Counted from the stretch's first letter, positions 1-9,795 are shown. The stretch: 64,000 bases of DNA from Nostoc sp. NMS7 (GCF_017115085.1 NZ_JABXKJ010000231.1:124001-188000); one strand, 5' to 3'. Numbers and translations: made by a program. Notes: generated by a model not told the origin, from the letters alone.

Positions 1-764
1 AGCCCGCGAAGAACAAGAGCATATTTACTAGGTTTTCCGTATTCTGCCACAACCCAATTTCTTGTTATTAACTCAGGATATTTTTCTATTTCCGGTAAAT
101 CTCCAATTGCATCCCATACTGTAGGACTCAATGGAATGTCAGATATTTTTTTAGAAGTTAAATTATTTGGTAATGCTTGTTTAGTAATCGGCTGAGGGTA
201 TTTTGGTAACTCTACATCCTCCCTTGCGCCGATGAGAAATAATCTCTCACGAGACTGTGGTACTCCGTAATTTGCAGCGTTGAGAACTTGGTAATTTTCT
301 TCTACTTGATAGCCGTAAATTTTAAACTCGCTAATTAAGGATTGGAGGATTTGTTTATGTTCGCCAACTGTGATCCCCCGAACATTTTCCATCACAAAGA
401 ACTTCGGTTTTAGCTCAAAAACCAGCCGATGAAAGTGAAACACCAAAGAGTTTCGCGGATCATCAACAATTCGTTTACCAATTAGGGAAAATCCTTGACA
501 TGGTGAGCCACAAATTACCACATCAATTTCCCGCTCGCCAATCTTAGACCGATTTCTAATTTCTTCCCCGGTTGTATCCACAACACTTTTGCATAACACT
601 GAGCAATAAGGAAAGTTAAACTCATGTGTTCCACAGTGGATCGGGTCGATTTCCACAGAAGCCAGCACATCAAAACCAGCTTGCTCAAAGCCAAGAGTCA
701 TACCACCCGCGCCGGCAAATAAGTCAACTGCGATCGCTCGTTGTTTTCTCATCTCATCAGCCAT
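1..764 (-). CDS. DNA (cytosine-5)-methyltransferase, N-terminal part
   Basis: This is the first ~255 codons of a C5 DNA methyltransferase; the frame runs off the window start, so the target-recognition domain and C-terminus are not visible. Translation from the ATG at 764 gives motif I (DLFAGAGG, residues 14-21), the catalytic PC loop (SPCQGFS, Cys89), the ENV motif (residues 126-128) and QSRER (about 170-174), in the order expected for the family. Such enzymes methylate C5 of cytosine in a specific duplex sequence. A second in-frame ATG at 752 is possible. No restriction enzyme is visible on the side that can be read, so whether it is orphan or part of a restriction-modification system cannot be told. 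Confidence 0.93.
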   Translation of the reverse strand, partial: MADEMRKQRAIAVDLFAGAGGMTLGFEQAGFDVLASVEIDPIHCGTHEFNFPYCSVLCKSVVDTTGEEIRNRSKIGEREIDVVICGSPCQGFSLIGKRIVDDPRNSLVFHFHRLVFELKPKFFVMENVRGITVGEHKQILQSLISEFKIYGYQVEENYQVLNAANYGVPQSRERLFLIGAREDVELPKYPQPITKQALPNNLTSKKISDIPLSPTVWDAIGDLPEIEKYPELITRNWVVAEYGKPSKYALVLRG

Positions 765-828
765 GACACCTCTAAAGCGATTGGGATTGGATATCGCGTA
801 TTAAATATACAAAATTTTCCCAGTCCCC

Positions 829-889
829 ACTCCCATTCGGCTACGCTCACGGCAAGCCTACTCCCATTCGGCTACGCTCACGGCAAGCC
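829..889. repeat. Two tandem copies of a 31-bp repeat
   Basis: A unit beginning ACTCCCATTCGGCTACGCTC occurs at 829-858 and again at 860-889, with a third partial start at 891. The second copy lies inside lpxB and encodes its last residues; the stop codon of lpxB is at the junction between the two copies. Confidence 0.85.
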
Positions 890-2051
890 CACTCCCCGGT
901 AGCATTTGCAAAATTTCTTGAGCAGCGCGATCGCACACCCCAATTTCTCCTAAACACTGCCGCATTTCCTGATAATCTAGCAAAGTTTGCTCTCTGCGAC
1001 TCGGATTGAGTAGCAGTTCCATCGCCGCTTGGATAATATTCTCTGGTGTGGCTTGCTCTTGTAAAAATTCTGGCACAATCGGCTTCATCACTACTAAATT
1101 GGGTGGCGATGCAAAGGTTATAGAACCTTTGAGGATTTTACGAGCTATCCAAGCAGTCAGAGAACTTAGGCGGTAAACTACAACTTGCGGCACATTGAAC
1201 AAGGCAAGTTCCAGGTTCACAGTACCAGATTTGCTAATGCCTAAATCAGCAGCAGCAAAAACTTCCTTTTGTTGACCTGATAGAACTGTAGCCCGCAAAC
1301 CGTAACGCTCAACAGCTTCCTCAATTGGCTGTCTATAGACTTCCAGAGATAGGGGAATCCAAAAATGAACTTCAGGTAATTTAGCTTGAATAGTCTGGGC
1401 AGCTTGAAAAATAACTGGTAAAAGATATTTTAGTTCTTGGTGGCGAGAGACGGGGAGGAGTGCGATCGCAATTTGTTCTGGTGTAATCCCCAATGTTGCA
1501 CGGGCTGCTTCCCGACTAGGAGCGTCTTGCATTCTGTCAACCAAAGGATGTCCTACCCAACTAACTTTTGCCCCTTTCTCCCGAAAGTAACGCGCTTCTT
1601 GGGGAAAGATTGCCAACAGCTTGTCTGTAAAGCCGACAATCCGGTTAGTTCTACGCAAATTGACTGACCAAGCCCACTCTTGGGGAGCGATGTAATATAC
1701 CACAGGCACATCTGGTAAGTGCCGTTTCATATAAGTTCCGATTTCCACATTGGGAGTCATATAATCGATCAACACCACCAAATCCGGTGGATTTTGCTTT
1801 AGGGAAGCGATCGCCTGACGTTGCACCTGGAGAGTCGGTAAAATATAAGGCAACCCTTCTAGAATACCCATTGAGCCAATACTGCTGGTATTGCCCAGCA
1901 GAGTTGCCCCAGCCTCTACCATTTTTTCGCCACCCAGCGCCACAATCTCTAATTCCAACCCAATCGCCCCAGCTTGACGCTTCAGTGCCGTAATTAGCAG
2001 CGATCCTTGTAAATCGCCAGATACTTCGCCAGTGCTGATAAATATCCGCAT
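858..2051 (-). CDS. lpxB: Lipid-A-disaccharide synthase LpxB
   Basis: 397 residues, close to the usual length of GT19 LpxB. It condenses UDP-2,3-diacylglucosamine with lipid X to form the lipid A disaccharide at the cytoplasmic membrane. The N-terminal STGEVSGDLQG and the HPLVDR, LLPVSRHQE and SKSGTVNLE segments match the family. It is the last gene of the minus-strand lpxC-fabZ-lpxA-lpxB group, with a 304-bp repeat-containing gap after lpxA. The final ten residues (GLAVSVAEWE) are encoded by one copy of the tandem repeat, so the natural C-terminus has probably been replaced or extended by repeat DNA. Core function should not be affected because this is beyond the last helix. Confidence 0.96.
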   Translation of the reverse strand: MRIFISTGEVSGDLQGSLLITALKRQAGAIGLELEIVALGGEKMVEAGATLLGNTSSIGSMGILEGLPYILPTLQVQRQAIASLKQNPPDLVVLIDYMTPNVEIGTYMKRHLPDVPVVYYIAPQEWAWSVNLRRTNRIVGFTDKLLAIFPQEARYFREKGAKVSWVGHPLVDRMQDAPSREAARATLGITPEQIAIALLPVSRHQELKYLLPVIFQAAQTIQAKLPEVHFWIPLSLEVYRQPIEEAVERYGLRATVLSGQQKEVFAAADLGISKSGTVNLELALFNVPQVVVYRLSSLTAWIARKILKGSITFASPPNLVVMKPIVPEFLQEQATPENIIQAAMELLLNPSRREQTLLDYQEMRQCLGEIGVCDRAAQEILQMLPGSGLAVSVAEWE

Positions 2052-2075
2052 TTGATAATTAGTAATTAGTAAAAA

Positions 2076-2105
2076 TTAGGAGTTAGGAGTTAGGAGTTAG
2101 GAGTT
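2076..2105. repeat. TTAGGAG heptamer tandem repeat
   Basis: About four head-to-tail copies of the 7-mer TTAGGAG, a short tandem repeat type common in heterocystous cyanobacteria. The same heptamer recurs at about 5200-5230, 52065-52115 and 53813-53847. Confidence 0.85.
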
Positions 2106-2182
2106 AAAAATTTAATTCATCAACTCATAACTCATAATTTATGATGTCTAAGCAATTAACCACAATTCCTCGGAACCCCTCC

Positions 2183-2292
2183 CCGCCAGCTACGCTCTTA
2201 CTCCCCTCCTCGCTTGCGGGTGTAAATATTGATTCATTTGATCGAGGGGGTCGACCGCCAGCTACGCTCTTACTCCCCTCCTCGCTTGCGGG
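2183..2292. repeat. Direct repeat pair of ~38 bp in the lpxA-lpxB gap
   Basis: The sequence starting CCGCCAGCTACGCTCTTACT and ending CGCTTGCGGG occurs at 2183-2220 and 2255-2292. The pair is followed by a G-rich run (GGGGAGGGGTTGGGGGTGGG), which resembles the ends of other palindromic elements in this window. It fills most of the gap between lpxA and lpxB. Confidence 0.8.
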
Positions 2293-2355
2293 GAGGGGTT
2301 GGGGGTGGGGTGCTTTGATTATGGTTAATTCGACAGACATGATATATCTAACATC

Positions 2356-3174
2356 TCACGATTCATCACTCGCGCCTTTTTTCCCCTTACCAGGAATCAA
2401 GCCACGCCTTCCTGACATCTGAGAAAGTAACAGGAAGCGTCGCAGATGCTGCAATTTTTCGCTATCCCCTAACAATTCCAGTTCTTCCAAGGCATCCTTA
2501 AAAGACAAATTAGAACGGTAGAGAATGCGGAAGGCTTTTTTCAGCATAAGCAAATCTGCTGAGTCCATACCAGACCGTTTAAGTCCCACAAGGTTGAGGG
2601 TTCGTACCCGCGCCGGATTTCCCTCCACTAACATATATGGGGCTACATCTCGGTCAATACGTGCCATGCCTCCCACCATTGCCTGTCTACCAATATGCAC
2701 AAATTGATGGACACCTAAAACCCCACTCAGCCGAGCGCGTGACTCTATATGGACATGACCTGCCAACGCCACAGAGTTAGCAATCACTACTTGGTCTTCA
2801 ATCACGCAGTTATGAGCCACATGGACATAAGCCATCAGCAAGTTCCCATCACCAATTACCGTCGCTTCACCGGCACCGGTAGCGCGGTTAATCGTAACGT
2901 ACTCCCGAATCAAATTGTTATCACCAATTTTGACCCAAGTTGGTTCTCCCACAAACTTCAGATCCTGGGGTTCCATGCCGATGGCTGCACCTGTAAAAAT
3001 CTGATTTTGCGCCCCAATTTCACAAGGTCCCTCTAGCACTGCATGAGCGCCGATTATTGTTTCAGGTCCCACTTTGACATGCGCTCCAATCACAGCATAG
3101 GCACCGACTTGCACTGTATGGTGGAGTTCCGATTTTGGATGAATTACAGCAGTTGGATGAATTAGCGTTTTCAA
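2356..3174 (-). CDS. lpxA: UDP-N-acetylglucosamine acyltransferase LpxA
   Basis: 272 residues; catalyses the first step of lipid A synthesis by moving a 3-hydroxyacyl chain from ACP to the 3-OH of UDP-GlcNAc. The N-terminal two thirds is a left-handed beta helix of hexapeptide repeats (HPTAVIHPKSEL onward), and the catalytic-histidine segment VHVAHNC is present. The C-terminal part is the helical domain typical of LpxA. It sits between fabZ and lpxB on the same strand. The last residues (RRGLIPGKGKKGASDES) are basic and more variable than the core. Confidence 0.97.
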   Translation of the reverse strand: MKTLIHPTAVIHPKSELHHTVQVGAYAVIGAHVKVGPETIIGAHAVLEGPCEIGAQNQIFTGAAIGMEPQDLKFVGEPTWVKIGDNNLIREYVTINRATGAGEATVIGDGNLLMAYVHVAHNCVIEDQVVIANSVALAGHVHIESRARLSGVLGVHQFVHIGRQAMVGGMARIDRDVAPYMLVEGNPARVRTLNLVGLKRSGMDSADLLMLKKAFRILYRSNLSFKDALEELELLGDSEKLQHLRRFLLLSQMSGRRGLIPGKGKKGASDES

Positions 3175-3486
3175 GGGTGAATCTCCAGAACTGTCTTGAT
3201 AATCCAGCGCCGGACGGGGTTTATGAGGCAGCGTGTTACCCTGGTTAAGAGAGTTATACCGACTGCTGTCCCATCAAGGCAACTGGCGTTGTTGAGCGTG
3301 AAGTATTTCAGTGAACGAAAGTGTCGGGCAAAGCAAGTTAAATATGTTTGTGAGTGCGTCTCGTAGAGAGGGCGTCGAAAATCAAGAAATTATCAGATGC
3401 TATAGTGGATTTTTTTTTACTGTGATCCTTTTTCAGGATTCAGTAGGGGCATTTCACGGCTATGCCCAGACCACAAAAGCAAACTT
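3175..3486. other. Intergenic gap between fabZ and lpxA
   Basis: A 312-bp gap without a convincing reading frame. It contains the dispersed motif GTGCGTCTCGTAGAGAGGGC near 3354-3375, related to the CGTAGCGTCTC family also found at the end of lpxC. No clear promoter or terminator was recognised. Confidence 0.5.
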
Positions 3487-4017
3487 TTAGCTAACTAGAG
3501 AAAACATTAATTCCCCTTCACAAGCAAGTTGACCGTCAACTTCGGCACGACCTTGCATCTTACCGAAACGACGTTGTTTTACCCATAACAGTTCCACCGT
3601 CATTACTAGTTGATCTCCCGGTACGACTTGGCGGCGAAAGCGGACTTTATCGATACCAGCGAAGACAAACAGCCCGCCTTCTCCGGGAGACATTTGAGTT
3701 AGAACAATGCCCCCAACTTGTGCCATTGCTTCGACAATTAGCACCCCTGGCATCAGTGGACGTCCAGGGAAATGTCCTGGGAAATGGGGTTCGTTGATAG
3801 TGACATTTTTAACGCCAACAGCTCGTTTTTCTGGAACGTAGTCAATTATTTTGTCTACAAGTAAAAATGGATAGCGGTGGGGTAGTAATTTCTGAATTTC
3901 TTCAGATGTGAAAGTTGTTTTAATCTCAGAACTGATTTTAGTCTCATTTATAGCCCGTGGTTCGATAGATGTAGGTGTAGTCGGATCGATGATATTTACT
4001 TCAGTGATAATTGACAT
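3487..4017 (-). CDS. fabZ: 3-hydroxyacyl-ACP dehydratase FabZ
   Basis: Dehydrates 3-hydroxyacyl-ACP in fatty acid elongation, competing with LpxA for the same substrate; clustering of the two is common. The hot-dog fold signature is complete: [12 protein letters not shown], the catalytic His segment [10 protein letters not shown] and the catalytic Glu in VEAMAQ. The frame is open further upstream to a TTG at 4071, but the ATG at 4017 is the first ATG and leaves a ~30-residue variable leader before the conserved core, so it is preferred. No strong ribosome-binding site precedes either start. Confidence 0.95.
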   Translation of the reverse strand: MSIITEVNIIDPTTPTSIEPRAINETKISSEIKTTFTSEEIQKLLPHRYPFLLVDKIIDYVPEKRAVGVKNVTINEPHFPGHFPGRPLMPGVLIVEAMAQVGGIVLTQMSPGEGGLFVFAGIDKVRFRRQVVPGDQLVMTVELLWVKQRRFGKMQGRAEVDGQLACEGELMFSLVS

Positions 4018-4116
4018 TGGTCGTGTAGTTGATTTTTCGTCTGAAAGTTGAGTAGGCAGGTGTATATCCAAAGCCTTAATAATCCCGGATTTTAGGCTTT
4101 AGATCCAATCCAAAAT

Positions 4117-5031
4117 CTAAAATCGTTCGACTGAGCGTTCGCGTAGCGTCTCGGAGAGAAGGCGTTCGCGTAGCGTTCCGCAGGAAAGTCCCAAATCTAA
4201 AATTCTTTGAGCCAGTTGAATGTGTAAATTATGACTGGCTTTATACGCTAAGAAATGAGCAGTAGGAAAAGTTCCTAGTAAACTTAAATCTCCGACTAAA
4301 TCCAAGATTTTATGACGGACTGGCTCATTTGCAAATCTCAATGGTGGATTTAGCCAGCCTTCTGATCCACAAACGAGTGCATTATCCAAACTGCCACCTT
4401 TAATTAAACCTGTTTTTTGTAAGTGTTCAATTTGATCCAGTAACCCAAAAGTCCGGGCAGGAGCAATTTCCGCAGCAAAGCTAGCAGAAGCTTTTTCTAG
4501 TTCAGCAGTTAGTGACCAACTATGCCATTGATTACCAATGGCGGGCAGGTCAAAATCAATACCGTAACTAAAGCGGGTTTCTGGTGCTGGGAGGGCACAT
4601 ACAAAGGCATCCCCTTGATAGACCCATATTGGTTCTGTAATAGCCAAAGGAATTTGGTTGTTAACAGGTTGTGATACTAGACCAACTTGGGTAATGTTGG
4701 CTGTCCACACACTTGCTGAACCATCCAAAAGTGGAACTTCTGGCCCATCAATTTCAATCCGGGCATTATCCACGCCCATACCCGAAAGCGCTGCCAACAA
4801 ATGCTCTACCGTGCGAACATATACCTCACCCTTGCCCAACTGAGTTGAGAGAACAGTGTGACTAACTGCGGCAACTTGGGCTGGAATGATCGGCAAATCC
4901 GGTAAATCCACCCGCACAAAGTAGCGTCCACTTCCGGCATCAGCAGGTAATATCCGCACCTGGGTACTCACACCGCTATGCAATCCCACCCCAGTTTGAG
5001 TGATTTGGGCTGCTAGAGTGTGTTGTTGCAT
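4117..5031 (-). CDS. lpxC: UDP-3-O-acyl-N-acetylglucosamine deacetylase LpxC
   Basis: 304 residues; the zinc-dependent committed step of lipid A synthesis. It shows the family motifs TVEHLLAAL (zinc His), [10 protein letters not shown] and HKILDLVGD (second zinc His and the Asp). It is encoded between bamA and fabZ. The last ~20 residues ([18 protein letters not shown]) come from a copy of the dispersed palindromic GCGTTCGCGTAGCGT repeat at about 4125-4185, so the C-terminal tail is repeat-derived rather than conserved. Confidence 0.96.
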   Translation of the reverse strand: MQQHTLAAQITQTGVGLHSGVSTQVRILPADAGSGRYFVRVDLPDLPIIPAQVAAVSHTVLSTQLGKGEVYVRTVEHLLAALSGMGVDNARIEIDGPEVPLLDGSASVWTANITQVGLVSQPVNNQIPLAITEPIWVYQGDAFVCALPAPETRFSYGIDFDLPAIGNQWHSWSLTAELEKASASFAAEIAPARTFGLLDQIEHLQKTGLIKGGSLDNALVCGSEGWLNPPLRFANEPVRHKILDLVGDLSLLGTFPTAHFLAYKASHNLHIQLAQRILDLGLSCGTLRERLLSETLRERSVERF

Positions 5032-5234
5032 AACCGAAAACTCAATATATTTCCTTTAGTATTGTTCATCGTCTGTTTTGGTAAAATCCCTGATATTCCC
5101 CTAAAAATCTTATTAATCCCTTTATCGGAACAGTATTGAGGTAAATGTAAAAATTAGCAAGCTAATCCAAAAAAGTTATGAGTTAAGAATGAGGAATTAA
5201 AACTCATAACTCCTAACTTCTAACTCCTAACTGG

Positions 5235-7919
5235 TTAAAACCTTTCGCCAATACCAAAATTAATCCTGCTATCACCGTTATCGTTGATACCGTAGTCAAT
5301 CCGAATTGGCCCTAGTGGAGACTGGACGCGAACGCCAAGACCATAGCCATAGCCACTTCCGTTCTTATTGAGTATTTCAGCTGCCTGGGTACTAGTACCC
5401 AGGTCACTGCCAACATCAAAAAATAGTGCGCCGCTGACTACTGAAAAAACTGGGAACCGATATTCAACTGATGCTTGCACATAACTGCGTCCACTACTTA
5501 ATCCTCCTTCTTCATAACCCCGGACGGAGTTGCTACCCCCAAGGGTAAAAGCTTCGTAGGGAGGCAAGTCACCGAGAACTGTTCCTGCTTGGAAGTTAAA
5601 TGCTAGAGTTTGTGCCCCTTTTTTGAAGAAGCTAATCAATTTGATGGGGAAATATTGGCTGTAGCTACCCCGTAATCTGGTGAGTAAAATGTTGCCTAGT
5701 CCCAGAGGGACTGACTGATCGATTCCCAAGCGGAGATAAGAACCACTGGTAGGTTGCAAGGGGTTATTACGGAGATCGCGCTGTACGCCGAGTTGAAACA
5801 GCAACAAATCGTCTTGACCTCCTGGAGACTCGGTTAATTGAGTGGTGGTTGGTTGTGTGACAATATTTCCATTCTGGTCGATAGGATTTCCATTACTGTT
5901 AAATAGCCCTCCTGTTCTTACGAGATTGCCATTGGCATCACGGGCGGAAACTCGTTGATATTGTAAACCAGCTGAGGCTGTCCATACGGAAGTTTTGTAG
6001 GGGTTGGAGGACAGGGGACGGGTAAAGGTGACACCACCACCGAGACGGAGAATGCGAGGGGTATCCTGAGAATCTGTATTAGTGGGATTATTTGGGTCAA
6101 ATGTTCTAATATTCCGATCTTTGCCATCAAAAATCAACGAAATGGAACTGCGGCGAAAAAGATCGACCGTGTAGGAAGTCCGGTGGGGATCTCCGGCGAT
6201 CCAGGGGTCTGTATACCGCAGGTCAAACAGCAGTTCCCGCTCTCCCACCTGTACTTCTGCACCCAGTTTTTGGTTTCTACCGTTCAGGTTTTGCTGTTGA
6301 TAGCTAACTGTGCCAAATAGTCCACTAGCAGAACTAATCCCTGCCCCAGCCGCAATAGAACCACTACCGCGTTCAGCTACATTCACTACTACATCCACCT
6401 TGCTAGGGTCACTACCAGGGTCAAGGGAGACATTCACATCTTCAAACAGTCCCAGTCCATACACGCGCTGTAGGTCTTTTTGCACTGTATTGCGGTTGAA
6501 TACTTGTCCTGGCTTTAATTCCAATTCTCGTGTAATGATGTAATTTTGCGTTCGTCCGCGAATCGGTTGTCCCTTCTCGTCTGTATCCTGACCATCTTTA
6601 TTGCGGAACCGGACTCTAATGTTTTCTACTACCCCTTCTGCTATTTGCAAGGTGACAATTCCGTTTTCAGAGACTTGGGGCGATCCAATCACATTGGCTA
6701 GCACGTAACCTTGGTCTTGATACCGCTTGTTTAACTGCTTGATGCCTTCCTGCAAGTCACGCAAGTTGAGGATTTTGCCATACTGCTGGCGAAAAACTTC
6801 ATCTACAGTATTAAGTGGTAGTACGGAAGCAACACCAGTGCCAGGATTGGCTTCTACTTGTACCTTGGTGAGGACGGGGTTAGGCTGTACAACAAAGCTG
6901 ACTCGCACTCCCAAGGGGGTATCTTCTGGCGCTGCTTGGACGTTGGAGAAGAAGCCAGTACCAAAGATGGCGTTAATATCTTCTTGCAGTTGGCTGCGGG
7001 TTGTCGTTCTTCCTGGTTGGGTGCGAATTACTTTGTAAACTTGGTCTTCTAGTTCTGGTGATAGTTGCCCAGTCTGGGATTTAACTACTACTTCCGACAC
7101 CAGTACGCGGGGGTCATTGGCTTCTGGGGCTGGGTTGGGTTGAGTATTTCCCGGAGTTGTCGGCGGGTTAACATTCTGCGGATTTGGAGTCGCGCCTGGG
7201 TTTGGGGTAGGTGTTCGTTGTTGAGTAGCTGGGGGTGAAATGTTTGGAGCGCTTGATGGTTCGGGACTTGTGGGTAATAAAGGTTGCGTTGTCGGTGGAT
7301 TGACATTTTCTGGGACTGGAGTAGTCTCAGGAGTTTGGAAAGGTGTTAGTTGTTGACTACCTGGGAGTGGAATGTCTGGAGCGGCTGATGGTTCGGGAGT
7401 TGTGGGTAATAAAGGTTGCGTTGTCGGTGGATTGAGATTTTCTGGAACTGGAGTAGTATCAATTGGCGAAGGTGTTAGTTGTTGACTAGCTGGGGGTGGA
7501 ATGACTGGAGCGGGAGATGGCTGTTGAGTCGGGTTGGGATTTATTATTTGAGGGGTTTGTGCAGTTGTTGGCGTTGTGGAGGTTGGTACTATTACCTTTG
7601 GTGTCGCTCCAGCGTAGCCCGCACTTCGACTTGGCTCAGTGACCACCGCAGCCATCGCGGCTCGATTGGCAGGGTAAGCTGTGACAAAGGGGGATTGTAG
7701 ATATTTCGCCTCTGTAACCCCTGTGGGATTAGGTGGAGATTTTAAACTCTCACTAGTGTAACGCTGACCAGTGTCTTTTTCTGGCTGCTGATTTGTTCCT
7801 AGTGTCAAAACTTCTGTTGTCTGTTTTGAACTGTTGGCGGTTTCTGCATTTGCACTCAGTGAGCCGCCCAAAGGGACTGTAATTGCTACTGCTGCCAGCA
7901 ATACGGGAGATAAACGCAT
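5235..7919 (-). CDS. bamA: Outer membrane assembly protein BamA/Omp85
   Basis: 894 residues. A signal peptide (residues 1-25, ending SANA) is followed by a low-complexity region and, at about residues 130-265, three degenerate Pro/Thr-rich repeats of 43-46 residues with the recurring element NPPTTQP. Three POTRA domains (about 270-560) and the C-terminal 16-strand barrel follow, with the RGY motif (SVRGYEEGG) and the terminal aromatic strand ending FGIGERF. BamA inserts beta-barrel proteins into the outer membrane. Position upstream of lpxC-fabZ-lpxA-lpxB fits a joint outer-membrane biogenesis cluster. The proline-rich spacer is unusually long and probably spans the periplasmic peptidoglycan. 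Confidence 0.95.
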   Translation of the reverse strand: MRLSPVLLAAVAITVPLGGSLSANAETANSSKQTTEVLTLGTNQQPEKDTGQRYTSESLKSPPNPTGVTEAKYLQSPFVTAYPANRAAMAAVVTEPSRSAGYAGATPKVIVPTSTTPTTAQTPQIINPNPTQQPSPAPVIPPPASQQLTPSPIDTTPVPENLNPPTTQPLLPTTPEPSAAPDIPLPGSQQLTPFQTPETTPVPENVNPPTTQPLLPTSPEPSSAPNISPPATQQRTPTPNPGATPNPQNVNPPTTPGNTQPNPAPEANDPRVLVSEVVVKSQTGQLSPELEDQVYKVIRTQPGRTTTRSQLQEDINAIFGTGFFSNVQAAPEDTPLGVRVSFVVQPNPVLTKVQVEANPGTGVASVLPLNTVDEVFRQQYGKILNLRDLQEGIKQLNKRYQDQGYVLANVIGSPQVSENGIVTLQIAEGVVENIRVRFRNKDGQDTDEKGQPIRGRTQNYIITRELELKPGQVFNRNTVQKDLQRVYGLGLFEDVNVSLDPGSDPSKVDVVVNVAERGSGSIAAGAGISSASGLFGTVSYQQQNLNGRNQKLGAEVQVGERELLFDLRYTDPWIAGDPHRTSYTVDLFRRSSISLIFDGKDRNIRTFDPNNPTNTDSQDTPRILRLGGGVTFTRPLSSNPYKTSVWTASAGLQYQRVSARDANGNLVRTGGLFNSNGNPIDQNGNIVTQPTTTQLTESPGGQDDLLLFQLGVQRDLRNNPLQPTSGSYLRLGIDQSVPLGLGNILLTRLRGSYSQYFPIKLISFFKKGAQTLAFNFQAGTVLGDLPPYEAFTLGGSNSVRGYEEGGLSSGRSYVQASVEYRFPVFSVVSGALFFDVGSDLGTSTQAAEILNKNGSGYGYGLGVRVQSPLGPIRIDYGINDNGDSRINFGIGERF

Positions 7920-7974
7920 TTTACTTATGATTCCTATTCACGACCACACACACCATTACAAATTAGTCATTAGT

Positions 7975-8013
7975 CATTGGGCATTGGGCATTGGGCATTG
8001 GGCATTGGGCATT
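7975..8013. repeat. GGGCATT heptamer tandem repeat
   Basis: Five consecutive copies of the 7-mer GGGCATT in the purC-bamA gap. The same heptamer, in either orientation, recurs at 10078-10107 and about 13411-13442. Confidence 0.9.
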
Positions 8014-8072
8014 ATTTACAAAGGACAAATGACAAATGACAATCCACACGAGTTTAATTGATTTTTACCCAC

Positions 8073-8810
8073 TTAACTATTACTCTCTACTGCTTTTAGC
8101 ACTCTTTGTAAAACTTCTTGGTAAGCATCCTCTACATTTCCTAAGTCTCGGCGAAAGCGGTCTTTGTCCATTACCCGGCGGTTTGAGTCTTCTTCTGCGG
8201 TATCCCACAACCGGCAGGTGTCGGGGCTAATTTCGTCTGCCAAGAGCAACTGCTGTTGTGAGTCCAAACCAAACTCTAGTTTGAAGTCTACTAGGATAAT
8301 GCCGCACCGTTGCCAAAAGTTACGGAGAAATTCGTTTATTTGCAATGCTAGATGGGTAATTGCGTCTACTTGTTCCGCAGTAGCTAGTTCTAGCAGGTAT
8401 AGGCGATCGCGTGTCAACAAAGGATCTCCTAACTGATCATTTTTGTAATAAAACTCAACCAAAGGCTGTTTCAGAATTGTACCCACTGCTAACCCTGTTT
8501 GTTGACACAGACTGCCAGCAGCAATATTTCTAATCACTACTTCTAAGGGTAAAATCTTTACTGCCTTCACCCGCATCTGATTCGGGGCAGGGCTGTCGAT
8601 AAAGTGAGTCTTTATACCATAAGCCTCCAACTGTTTAAAAAGCTGGCTGGAAATGCTACAATTAATTTTTCCTTTCCCTTGGATGCTGCCACGCTTTTGG
8701 GCGTTAAACGCCGTGGCATCGTCTTTAAAATCAGCCAACAAGACTTCCGGATCGTCCGTTGTATAGAGAATTTTCGCTTTGCCTTCGTATAACTTGGAAT
8801 TAACAGACAT
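8073..8810 (-). CDS. purC: SAICAR synthetase PurC
   Basis: Phosphoribosylaminoimidazole-succinocarboxamide synthase of purine synthesis; joins aspartate to CAIR using ATP. The chosen ATG at 8810 gives about 245 residues starting SVNSKLYEGKAK, which aligns with the usual family start. The frame is open to another ATG at 8867, which would add a 19-residue leader not expected in the family. Core segments VKAVKILPLEVVIRN, DFKLEFG and DEISPDTCRLWD are intact. It lies 153 bp upstream of bamA on the same strand; a shared transcript is possible but not shown. Confidence 0.95.
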   Translation of the reverse strand: MSVNSKLYEGKAKILYTTDDPEVLLADFKDDATAFNAQKRGSIQGKGKINCSISSQLFKQLEAYGIKTHFIDSPAPNQMRVKAVKILPLEVVIRNIAAGSLCQQTGLAVGTILKQPLVEFYYKNDQLGDPLLTRDRLYLLELATAEQVDAITHLALQINEFLRNFWQRCGIILVDFKLEFGLDSQQQLLLADEISPDTCRLWDTAEEDSNRRVMDKDRFRRDLGNVEDAYQEVLQRVLKAVESNS

Positions 8811-9058
8811 GGTGGCAGGTAAAGTTCTAGGCGATGAACCAAAGGTTGTCCTTTGAGGCTTCACCATTTTATCTTTAGTTATTAACTATTAGCCATTGGT
8901 GATTATTTAAGAGGACATCGGGTTGCCGATAATTGGCCACACGCGTCCAAGGGCTGAGTGGGGAATCTTACTTCTTTACTCACAACTGGAACTCAAAACT
9001 GTTTTACCCAATGCCCTCTTCTTGGTAACAGAATTTAAACCTGATCTATGTTGATAAC

Positions 9059-9217
9059 CGTAGTTTTTGCCCTCACCCTAAATCCCTCTCCCAAATCTGG
9101 GAGAGGGACTTTGAAATTCTGGCTCCCCGAATCCCAAATCTGGGATTCGGGGTTGGGGGATGAGGGCAAATCCTTTTGATCACCGAAGAACTACAGGTTT
9201 CAAGATAGACGCGGTTT
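9059..9217. repeat. 159-bp dispersed repeat, copy 1
   Basis: Nearly identical to 43452-43610, same orientation. It starts CGTAGTTTTTGCCCTCACCC and contains two inverted-repeat hairpins (CCTCTCCCAAATCTGGGAGAGG and CCCCGAATCCCAAATCTGGG with its complement), ending CAAGATAGACGCGGTTT. It has no coding capacity and may be a non-autonomous mobile element. Confidence 0.88.
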
Positions 9218-9621
9218 GGCAACCTGTTGCCAAAGATTCCGAACTGAATCTCTAACTTTTAACAGAGGACAATTGGCTTTGGTTTATAGTAAGTCTACCT
9301 AAATAGTTTGAGTTAGAAGTTAGTAATCATTTTTACTAAAAGTTTTATAGAAAATAGGATAATGTTTTGTATATTTTGTCACTCAGGCTTTACACTGAAG
9401 TTAATTACAATCCGAACTTCATAAATTAAGATGAGATAAATTGACAACCGGGAGGAAAATCAAATATTGTCTCTAGTTACTTTACCAGGAATTTTTGTAA
9501 TATTTATCACATAAATATTACAAGCATGATCTTCTAATCTCAAAATCTGAATTAACCAATTCCTACATCACCGATTGGAAAAGGAGTTGGATGATTTGAT
9601 TTCTCCCAGTCTGACACAAGT

Positions 9622-9714
9622 AGGACTTACGCAAAACTACACTCTGTAGGGGCAATTCATGAATTGCCCCTAAGAAGAAAATCATTGTTTTCGGCTATTG
9701 TTTGCGTAAATCCT
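9622..9714. repeat. MITE-like palindromic element, copy 1
   Basis: A 93-bp element with imperfect terminal inverted repeats (AGGACTTACGCAAA and TTTGCGTAAATCCT) and a perfect central palindrome AGGGGCAATTCATGAATTGC plus CCCT. Related copies are at 24474-24564 (inside a gene) and 36755-36845. Confidence 0.88.
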
Positions 9715-9795
9715 GAGAAGTTAAAGATTAGGTTAGCTAGTAATTCAGCTTTAGAGATTTAAACAGAAGGGGAGTTGAATAAATTGGAGAACAAA

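Larger units (their letters stand above)
8868..9795. other. Repeat-rich intergenic region
   Basis: More than 900 bp without a gene. It holds a 159-bp dispersed repeat (9059-9217) and a palindromic MITE-like element (9622-9714). The rest is AT-rich and shows no conserved reading frame. Confidence 0.6.

Noticed and set aside
1-764. Complete restriction-modification system
   Set aside because: Only the methyltransferase N-terminus is visible and no endonuclease gene is on the readable side.
7975-8013. CRISPR array
   Set aside because: Tandem heptamers here and elsewhere have no spacers; they are short tandem repeats. No CRISPR or cas gene was seen anywhere.
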